NCBI GenBank assembly: GCA_046714215.1
Contig: JBKKBM010000088.1
Span: forward strand, 1-10,119
Reading direction: 5' to 3'
DNA from: DATLCI01 sp046714215
GTDB lineage: Bacteria > Acidobacteriota > Terriglobia > Terriglobales > Acidobacteriaceae
DNA: 10,119 nucleotides
Numbering within the stretch: the first letter of the stretch is position 1; each line of letters opens with the position of its first letter. This document shows, piece after piece, positions 5,186 through 10,119 of the stretch. The notes beneath the pieces were generated by a model. It saw nothing but the letters and a program-made list of their open reading frames with translations. It searched no databases and had not been told where the DNA came from. Both the position numbers and the translations under genes were made by a program.

Positions 5186-6051
5186 TTGACTGCAGAATTT
5201 GATTGGCCGGCGCGGTTAGCCAGCATCTTTTCCAGCTTGTTCAAGCGGGCCAGCACGTTCTCATTCATGCGATCACTCTTCTCATGCAAGTGCTGGATCT
5301 CCAGCTCCGCCTTGATGTTCACCTCGTATTCAATGTCTGAACGCAGGTGGTCCTTCTCAGCCTGCCGGTTCTGGCTGATGAGGACAAAGCAGGAGAGGAA
5401 GATGGCTTCGAGCGATACGATCATGGTGAGCAGACCGAACGGATAAGGGTCGAATTGCGGCAGTCCCATGGGCAAAGTGTTGATTAGGATCCAGGTGGCG
5501 AACCACAATCCGTTGACCATGAGGAACGGCATACTACCGCTGAATTCCGCGATAAGGTCGGCCGCGCGGGTCAACGGAGTCGAGCGGACCTCGATGACCT
5601 CATTGGCGTTGCGGGCGACGCGGGTGCGCAACAATTCGTCCGCCTTGCGGGTCATGGAACCCACGCCGGCGAGCATCTTCAAGGCTGCTTCCGGCCGTTT
5701 ACGGATCAAAAACAGCAGGTGGTCGCGGTCGAGCACGAGGAGTTCGGTGTCCTCCTTGGCTTTAGCGGTGGCGGAGCGGGGGCCGGAGTCGAGGAGCGCC
5801 AGCTCGCCGAAGATGTCATCGCGGCCGGGCGTGGCGAGCACGATCTTCTGGCCCGCGGTATCGGTGGTGTAAATCTCCATCTCGCCCTTTTGCACCACGA
5901 AGAGGGAATCTCCGGGGTCGCCGGTCTCGAAAAGGACCTCGCCTTCCTTGATCTCAACCGTCTCGATCACCGAGGACAGATGTTGCAGGTCTGCCTCCTC
6001 CAGGAACTCGAAGAGCATCAACTCACTCAGGACGGCGACATCACACGGCAT
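5182..6051 (-). CDS. Cyclic-nucleotide-binding domain fused to DUF1003 membrane domain
   Basis: This 289-residue protein has two parts. Residues about 10-125 form a CRP/PKA-type cyclic-nucleotide-binding fold. Its phosphate-binding cassette reads FGELALLDSGPRSATA (81-96), with the Glu83 and Arg92 expected to contact the ribose and phosphate, so ligand binding is plausible. No helix-turn-helix follows. Residues about 165-250 match DUF1003: two membrane helices (about 174-192 and 205-226), the motif FDPYPF (200-205), and SQNRQAEKD...DIEYEVN (226-245). A charged, probably coiled-coil tail (about 245-280) completes it. The likely role is an inner-membrane protein sensing a cytoplasmic nucleotide; the output is unknown. 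ATG 6051 has a strong Shine-Dalgarno GAGGAGA (6059-6065). A possible -10 TACAAT lies at 6130-6135 without a recognisable -35. The gene is co-oriented with vWA gene C, 158 bp upstream. Confidence 0.9.
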   Translation of the reverse strand: MPCDVAVLSELMLFEFLEEADLQHLSSVIETVEIKEGEVLFETGDPGDSLFVVQKGEMEIYTTDTAGQKIVLATPGRDDIFGELALLDSGPRSATAKAKEDTELLVLDRDHLLFLIRKRPEAALKMLAGVGSMTRKADELLRTRVARNANEVIEVRSTPLTRAADLIAEFSGSMPFLMVNGLWFATWILINTLPMGLPQFDPYPFGLLTMIVSLEAIFLSCFVLISQNRQAEKDHLRSDIEYEVNIKAELEIQHLHEKSDRMNENVLARLNKLEKMLANRAGQSNSAVN

Positions 6052-6209
6052 GCGCGAATCTCCTCTATGGGAACCTCAGACGTAGCTCACCGCGGGCCAG
6101 CAAGGGCTGGAGCGGGGCAAGTTGCGGAGATTGTAGCGTCTTTCCGGCGGATTTCATCCCGATTTTCCGCGGAGGCGCCGGTAACTTTGGAGGTGTTTTA
6201 CTTAGAAGC

Positions 6210-7382
6210 TTACTTGCGGGGGGCGAAGTATCCTTTGCGGGCGCGTACCTTCAGCTTTTTGTTGGGGGTATGGATGTCGATGGAGCGGTAGCGTCCGTCA
6301 GCCAGGAAATCGGCAGGTTTATACGCGAGCACGTATTGGCTGCGCAGTTCGTCCTGAATGTCAGAGAAGGCGTTGGCGACGTCCTGGATCTTGAAGGGAA
6401 AGAAGGAGCGTCCGCCGGTGGTTTCCGCGATGCGCTCGAGGACTTTATCACCGCGGCCTTTGTCCGGCGAGAGGCTGGTGCCGATGGTGTAGATGATGAC
6501 GCCGGCGCGCTGGGCCATCTCGATGGCTTCTTCACGGGTCACACGGCTCTGGTTGTCGTCGCCGTCAGAGAGGAGGATGATGGCGCGGCGGACGGTCTCG
6601 GTATCGCCGGTATTCATCAGCCGCTCTTTGCAGACGCGGTAGATGGCGTCATAGAGGGCGGTACCACCACCGGGGCGCAACATGCGGATGCCTTTCGACA
6701 GGGCTTCCGTGTTGTTGGTGAAATCCTGTTCAATCTCGACGGTCGAATCGAAGCCCACCACCAGCGCGCGGTCGACTTTGGGACGAACGATCTGGTTCAG
6801 GAACTCGATGGCGGCTTCCTGTTCGAACTTGAACTGGGAGCGGACGGAGTTACTGGCGTCCACCAGCAGGCCGACGCGCAAGGGCAGATTGGTCTCCGCG
6901 GAAAAGCTGCGCACCGCTTCGGCAGGGCGTTTGTCGTCGAGGATGGCAAAATCTTGTTGCTTCAGGTCTTTGATGAAGCGGCCCCGCTTGTCGGTCACGG
7001 TGAAGATGACGTTGACCTCTTCCACGCGCTTGATGATGGTGAGGTCATCGCCCTCACCGGGCTTGGGGTCTTGTTTGGTAGTGTCTCCCGGTGTCTGGGA
7101 AGGTCGTGTGGGCAGAGCGGAATCCTTCGGCGGTTCCAGGGGGGCGACGGGCTGAGGTTTCTTTTTGTCTTTGTCCAGCGACTCCAGCACCGGTGGGGCA
7201 GGCGCAGTCTTGCTATCCCCGGGCTTGTCTGTTGATTTGGCGGGTGCCTGGGCCACGGGCTTGGGCGCCGGCGCTAAGGTGGACGAAGGCGCCGACGGGA
7301 GCGAGTTCTGATCGCTCGATTGCGCGGCCCCCATGACATACATGGCCAGCAGGGAAAAAAGGACGATGCAGGTCTTTTTCAT
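6210..7382 (-). CDS. vWA-domain secreted protein, acidobacterial TIGR03436-type, intact MIDAS (vWA gene C)
   Basis: This 390-residue protein (394 if the upstream in-frame ATG at 7394 is used) begins MKK followed by a hydrophobic core to MGAAQ (residues 5-21), a classic Sec signal peptide. A Pro/Ala/Lys-rich linker (about 22-112) leads to the family's beta segment (VNVIFTVTDKRGRFIKDL...FAILDD, about 123-150) and a vWA domain (about 165-350). The MIDAS is complete: D175-A-S177-N-S179, T241 in GGGTALYDAIY, and D273 in LLSDGDDN. The loop before Thr241 is short, unlike in genes A and B. The C-terminal signature (LRSQYVLAYKP...YRSIDI...LKVRARKGYFAP) is the clearest of the three. I prefer ATG 7382 because it gives the MKK n-region and a TATAAT overlaps the upstream ATG. 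It starts 22 bp after rluD's stop, so read-through from rluD is also possible. Confidence 0.9.
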   Translation of the reverse strand: MKKTCIVLFSLLAMYVMGAAQSSDQNSLPSAPSSTLAPAPKPVAQAPAKSTDKPGDSKTAPAPPVLESLDKDKKKPQPVAPLEPPKDSALPTRPSQTPGDTTKQDPKPGEGDDLTIIKRVEEVNVIFTVTDKRGRFIKDLKQQDFAILDDKRPAEAVRSFSAETNLPLRVGLLVDASNSVRSQFKFEQEAAIEFLNQIVRPKVDRALVVGFDSTVEIEQDFTNNTEALSKGIRMLRPGGGTALYDAIYRVCKERLMNTGDTETVRRAIILLSDGDDNQSRVTREEAIEMAQRAGVIIYTIGTSLSPDKGRGDKVLERIAETTGGRSFFPFKIQDVANAFSDIQDELRSQYVLAYKPADFLADGRYRSIDIHTPNKKLKVRARKGYFAPRK

Positions 7383-7392
7383 CGAGAAGGAC

Positions 7393-7398
7393 ATTATA
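7393..7398 (-). promoter_or_regulatory. Candidate -10 box (TATAAT) for vWA gene C
   Basis: A perfect TATAAT on the minus strand overlaps the alternative ATG at 7394 and lies 10 bp before the preferred ATG at 7382. Initiation about 7 bp downstream would leave a leader of only a few bases and would exclude the upstream ATG. No good -35 is visible at 16-18 bp, so this could be chance. Confidence 0.35.
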
Positions 7399-7404
7399 GA
7401 TGGC

Positions 7405-8577
7405 TTATTTGGCTGATTGGGTTAGATGCCGCAAACGGGTCAAAAAGCCGTCTAATCCTGGGGGTAATCCGCTCTCAAAGCTGAGAGTTTTCGCGGTTTT
7501 GGGATGGGTGAACTCGAGCGCTCGGGCATGGAGAAAATTTCGCTCCAGGGCGATGGGTTCGAGCGTGGTGGAGGCTGCAGAGGGCGCCTTTTTCTTGCCC
7601 TTCAGGTTCGGCTTTTTACCCGCGCCTTCGCCGCGCGCCGCATCCGTGAGGGTTCTGGCCAGTTCGCTGACCATGCGGTCGCGCGTGGCCTTGGTGTGCG
7701 CCGGCTTGGCGCGGAAGTAGGCGCTGCTGAGCGGGGTTAGCAACGTGGGTGCACCATAGAGCGTGTCACCGACCACGGGATGACCCAGGGACGCAAGGTG
7801 GACGCGGATCTGGTGAGTGCGCCCGGTCTCGATGGTCACATCGAGCAGCGCGAACTTTCCGTAGGCCGTATTCATCTGCTGCAGGACTTTGTAGTGCGAG
7901 ACGGCGTCGCGGCCTTGCGAGCCTTTGACCGACATACGATTGCGACGGGATTTGTCGCGCCCGATGGCGAGGTTGACGGTGCCCTTCTCCGCCTTGGGCC
8001 AGCCGTGCACCAGCGCGGTGTAGGTCTTGCGCACCTGGCGGCTGGAGAACTGCTCCGCCAGCTTGCGGTGCGCGGAATCCGTTTTGGCGACGACGATCAG
8101 CCCGCTGGTGTCTTTGTCCAGACGATGGACGATGCCGGGCCGCAACTGGCCGCCCTCGGCGGAAAGCTTACGGAAGCGATAGAGCAAGGCGTTGACCAGC
8201 GTGCCGTGGGTGCGCGGATCGTCATCTTCTTCATCCACAGCCGACTGGCCAGCGCCGGTGTGGACCATCATGCCCGCGGGCTTGTTGACCACTGCGAGCG
8301 AGTCGTCTTCGTAGATGACATCGAGGGGGATGTTCTCGGGCTTGGCCTTGAGCGGCGGCGGCTGGGCGGGCCCGCTGACGGTGATGGCTTCGCCGCCGCG
8401 TAGCTTGAAGGAGGCTCGCTCCGGCTTGCCGTCTACCAACACCCGCTCCTGCTCAATGAGTTGCTGTACGCGCGTGCGGCTTACGTCTTCAATCTGGCTG
8501 ACCAGGAACTGGTCCAGACGTTTGCCTACGTCTTCTTCGGGCACGTGAAAGGTCTGCTCTTGCGGGGGGGAAGCCAT
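7405..8577 (-). CDS. rluD: RluD-family 23S rRNA pseudouridine synthase
   Basis: This 390-residue protein has an S4 RNA-binding domain (about 16-69, VGKRLDQFL...VLVDGK...RGGEAITV) followed by a pseudouridine synthase domain (about 85-365). The catalytic motif HRLDKDTSGL (151-160) contains the nucleophile Asp154. Other family motifs are VVNKPAGMMVH (96-106), ETGRTHQIRVHLASLGHPVVGD (250-271) and LHARALEFTHP (349-359). RluD modifies uridines in helix 69 of 23S rRNA; the sub-family call (RluD rather than RluC) rests on overall layout. It exceeds the roughly 320-residue norm because of a low-complexity insert (about 290-343) between the GDTLYG and LHARALEF motifs. I chose ATG 8577; an in-frame ATG at 8655 would add 26 non-homologous residues and overlap lgt. 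No Shine-Dalgarno is visible, but TACAAT (8586-8591) lies 8 bp upstream. It starts 34 bp after lgt, in the same direction. Confidence 0.92.
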   Translation of the reverse strand: MASPPQEQTFHVPEEDVGKRLDQFLVSQIEDVSRTRVQQLIEQERVLVDGKPERASFKLRGGEAITVSGPAQPPPLKAKPENIPLDVIYEDDSLAVVNKPAGMMVHTGAGQSAVDEEDDDPRTHGTLVNALLYRFRKLSAEGGQLRPGIVHRLDKDTSGLIVVAKTDSAHRKLAEQFSSRQVRKTYTALVHGWPKAEKGTVNLAIGRDKSRRNRMSVKGSQGRDAVSHYKVLQQMNTAYGKFALLDVTIETGRTHQIRVHLASLGHPVVGDTLYGAPTLLTPLSSAYFRAKPAHTKATRDRMVSELARTLTDAARGEGAGKKPNLKGKKKAPSAASTTLEPIALERNFLHARALEFTHPKTAKTLSFESGLPPGLDGFLTRLRHLTQSAK

Positions 8578-8611
8578 GTAACTCGATTGTAACTGGGGCG
8601 CAGGAACGAGG

Positions 8612-9418
8612 CTATGGCGCGGCGGGGCTTGGGGGCGGCAAAGGTCGGGCTTCACGGCGCAGCCACAAGGCTCCGCCGATCAGCACGAAGACGATGGAGA
8701 TGACCTGCGTGAGCGAGAACATCCCGCCCATTACGGAGCCGCGTCCGGGATCGCCGCGGAGGAATTCCAGGAAGAAGCGGGCTACTCCGTAAAGGAAAGC
8801 GTAGGTGCCGATGATCTGTCCGGCAAAACTGCGGTGTCGCCACATGAGCAAGAGCAGGGAGGTGATGACCATCTCCACCATGAATTCATAGACCTGGCTG
8901 GGATGCAGGGGAATCCCCAGCGGAGTGCCCGCGCCCTTGGCGGCCAGAGGATTGGTAAAGATGACGGCCCAAGGCACGCTGGTCTGGGCGCCATAACAGC
9001 AGCCAGCGGCGAGACAGCCGAGGCGTCCGAGGCCGTGACCGAAGGCGATGCCGGGGGCGAAGGCGTCGAAAGTGCGGAGCGCCGGCATTCCCGCCCATTT
9101 CATGTAGGCGATGGAAGCCAGGATGCCGCCGATGAGTCCGCCGTAATAAACGCCGCCGGATTGGATGAAGCTGGAATCCAGCAACATGCGCGGGTTTGCA
9201 GCGTAATAATCCCACTCGATGATGACCAGCAAAAGTTTGGAACCAAGGATGGCGGACAGGATGGCGATGACGCCGAGGTTCCACGCTTTGTCCTCATTGA
9301 TGCCGTCGCGCACGGCGAGGCGGATGTTGAGGAGGAGTCCGAGGATGAGACCGGCGGCGGCGAGAACGCCGTAGGTGGGAAGGGCGAAGCGTCCGAATTC
9401 GAGCAGGTGGGGGAACAT
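8612..9418 (-). CDS. lgt: Prolipoprotein diacylglyceryl transferase
   Basis: This 268-residue polytopic membrane protein is of normal family length. Lgt moves a diacylglyceryl group from phosphatidylglycerol to the lipobox cysteine of prelipoproteins, the first step of lipoprotein maturation. Landmarks are the N-terminal LPTYG (13-17; Tyr16 aligns with E. coli Tyr26), SGGVYYGGLIGG (87-98), HGLGRLGCLAAGCCYG (128-143) with the essential Arg132, HPSQVYE (172-178), and EFLRGD (218-223) with Arg221 equivalent to E. coli Arg239. Two positions differ from E. coli: the His of the SFHGGLIG motif is Tyr92, and the Asn after GRIG is Cys135. ATG 9418 fits the family N-terminus but has no Shine-Dalgarno sequence; a TTATCT (9427-9432) lies 8 bp upstream. 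It follows the 6S RNA 3' end and precedes rluD. Confidence 0.95.
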   Translation of the reverse strand: MFPHLLEFGRFALPTYGVLAAAGLILGLLLNIRLAVRDGINEDKAWNLGVIAILSAILGSKLLLVIIEWDYYAANPRMLLDSSFIQSGGVYYGGLIGGILASIAYMKWAGMPALRTFDAFAPGIAFGHGLGRLGCLAAGCCYGAQTSVPWAVIFTNPLAAKGAGTPLGIPLHPSQVYEFMVEMVITSLLLLMWRHRSFAGQIIGTYAFLYGVARFFLEFLRGDPGRGSVMGGMFSLTQVISIVFVLIGGALWLRREARPLPPPSPAAP

Positions 9419-9435
9419 AGGAAATCAGATAACAA

Positions 9436-9636
9436 ATATAAAGACCGACCCGCGGGGCCGTGAGGTGGGCCGTTTATGAACCTGTCGGTAGACAGGTGGG
9501 GACCCGCCGAGGTCCTTTAGGCTTCTCCGACTGGGGAGATGCACACCAGACCGTTCATTCGAGTCGAATCCCCGTTGGGTGAATATTGGTTCAATAAACG
9601 GTAACCACCAGCACCAACTTTGCAGGCCGGTCTTCA
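9436..9636 (-). ncRNA. ssrS: 6S RNA
   Basis: 6S RNA mimics an open promoter and binds the sigma-70 RNA polymerase holoenzyme, lowering transcription in stationary phase. The minus strand folds as expected. A terminal stem pairs AAGACCGGCC (9634-9625) with GGTCGGTCTT (9450-9441). A closing stem pairs GGTGG (9609-9605) and CCGTTTATTGAACC (9601-9588) with GGTTCATAAACGG (9482-9470) and CCACC (9468-9464), with one bulge. These flank a central bubble and an apical arm. The segment GGAGAAGCCTAAAGG (9529-9515) resembles the E. coli GAGAAGCCTTAAA core. The 3' side of the bubble has a small hairpin ACCTGTC-TACC-GACAGGT (9497-9480), as in many 6S RNAs. The end is U-rich (CTTTATATTT). Location next to zapA matches known 6S loci, and the predicted start agrees with the promoter upstream. 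The length is about 200 nt; ends are estimates. Confidence 0.88.
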
Positions 9637-9642
9637 AGGCAG

Positions 9643-9671
9643 ATGCTACGGAAGTGGGAGCGAAAGCGCAA
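9643..9671 (-). promoter_or_regulatory. Promoter of 6S RNA
   Basis: Minus-strand TTGCGC (9671-9666) and TAGCAT (9648-9643) are separated by exactly 17 bp. Initiation about 7 bp after the -10 falls near 9636, within two bases of the start of the 6S terminal stem. The agreement between promoter geometry and RNA structure supports both calls. Confidence 0.6.
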
Positions 9672-9721
9672 GGGTTCGCGCGGAGAAAAAAACGGGTCGA
9701 AAGCAGAGGAAGGCAAGGCCC

Positions 9722-10033
9722 TCAGCCCGCGCGGCGGCCATCTCCCAGGACTTCATCCAGCGCCCCGGCGAGGCGGTCGGCATTGAGCCGGTAATCCTGG
9801 GCGATGGAGTCGTACTTCCGCTTCAACAGGTGATATTCGTCGGCGATGTTCAGCGCGGCCAGCACGGCCAGGCGCAGCGAATCCACGGTTTGCGTCTGCT
9901 CGGCGACGGTGCGCATCTTCAGGTCGACGAACTCGGCGAGTTTGTTGATGTACTCCGGATCGGTACCGCGCAGGTTGTAGGACTGGTCGTAGATGTCCAC
10001 GCGCACGCTGTTGGTGGCCGCTGGTTTGCTCAC
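9722..10033 (-). CDS. zapA: Cell division protein ZapA
   Basis: This 103-residue protein fits ZapA length and layout. The N-terminal beta/alpha head (about 9-45) contains VRVDIYDQSYNLRG and DPEYINKLAEFVDLKMR. It is followed by LRLAVLAALNIADEYHLLKRKY (about 53-74), the most conserved family segment, running into a coiled-coil helix used for dimer and tetramer formation. ZapA cross-links FtsZ protofilaments and stabilises the Z-ring in the cytoplasm. The start is GTG at 10033, preceded by AAGGAG (10044-10039) with 5 nt spacing, so the non-ATG start is well supported. It lies 32 bp after an upstream co-oriented CDS and 85 bp before the 6S RNA, a linkage seen in many bacteria. Confidence 0.93.
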   Translation of the reverse strand: MSKPAATNSVRVDIYDQSYNLRGTDPEYINKLAEFVDLKMRTVAEQTQTVDSLRLAVLAALNIADEYHLLKRKYDSIAQDYRLNADRLAGALDEVLGDGRRAG

Positions 10034-10065
10034 AAGATCTCCTTGAGACGGTGGTGCTGGCTTGA

Positions 10066-10119
10066 TTATGCCTCAGATTCGGCGGCGGTCAACAACTCAA
10101 TCTGCTTGAGCATCTTTTC
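10066..10119 (-). CDS. 3' end of an unidentified upstream CDS (window edge)
   Basis: The minus strand is open from the window edge to a TAA stop at 10068-10066 and encodes the C-terminal residues EKMLKQIELLTAAESEA. The spacing (32 bp to the zapA GTG) and the shared direction suggest an operon. The residues look helical and amphipathic, which fits a small coiled-coil protein of ZapB type. A longer protein is equally possible, since only 17 residues are visible. The identity cannot be settled from this window. Confidence 0.5.
   Translation of the reverse strand, partial: EKMLKQIELLTAAESEA

Noticed and set aside
6270..7235. 321-codon plus-strand open frame opposite vWA gene C
   Set aside because: Its composition reflects reverse translation of a GC-rich gene; the minus-strand protein has a complete MIDAS and the family signature.
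8578..8655. Upstream ATG adding 26 residues to RluD
   Set aside because: The added residues do not match the S4 family start and would overlap the lgt 3' end; ATG 8577 fits the family better.
9425..9637. 70-codon minus-strand open frame in the zapA-lgt gap
   Set aside because: It coincides with the 6S RNA, lacks a ribosome-binding site, and the paired stems explain the sequence better than a protein.
9690..9721. Rho-independent terminator after zapA (T-run on the minus strand)
   Set aside because: A T7 run exists, but no convincing GC-rich stem directly precedes it; it more likely forms part of the AT-rich upstream region of the 6S promoter.

Overview
The window looks like a chromosomal segment of a GC-rich acidobacterium (phylum Acidobacteriota, probably class Terriglobia). 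The main evidence is three paralogous proteins that match the 'VWFA-related Acidobacterial domain' family (TIGR03436 as I recall it). Other support comes from a MglA-type GTPase, a Gly-rich M48 peptidase with a C-terminal PsbP-like domain, and intergenic GGCTAAAGCC palindromes that I associate with this phylum. The assignment comes from family recognition, not from a search.

Left part (1-1772, plus strand): the 3' portion of an M48 zinc-metallopeptidase-like gene, cut by the window edge, followed by a two-gene type II toxin-antitoxin module. The module is a ribbon-helix-helix antitoxin whose stop overlaps the TTG start of a PIN-domain (VapC-like) toxin. A promoter with built-in direct repeats precedes it. 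The toxin ends in overlapping stop codons, tail to tail with mglA.

Middle part (1769-6051): mglA (minus), a 208-bp non-coding gap, then two vWA-domain secreted proteins transcribed divergently from an 86-bp region. The minus-strand one has a degenerate metal site; the plus-strand one has an intact site. A 185-bp intergenic region with at least three diverged palindromic repeat units follows. After it comes a minus-strand gene joining a cyclic-nucleotide-binding domain to a DUF1003 membrane domain.

Right part (6210-10119, all minus strand): in transcription order, the tail of an unidentified small or coiled-coil CDS, zapA (cell division), 6S RNA (ssrS) with a recognisable promoter, lgt (lipoprotein maturation), rluD (23S rRNA pseudouridylation), and a third vWA protein just downstream of rluD. 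This is a conserved-type housekeeping block with an acidobacterial vWA gene attached. zapA-6S RNA linkage is known from many bacteria. I see no CRISPR array, tRNA, rRNA, insertion sequence or phage gene. No clearly new multi-gene system is evident; the least explained elements are the vWA paralogues and their lost metal ligands, the palindromic repeat array, and the M48 protein's missing zinc ligand.
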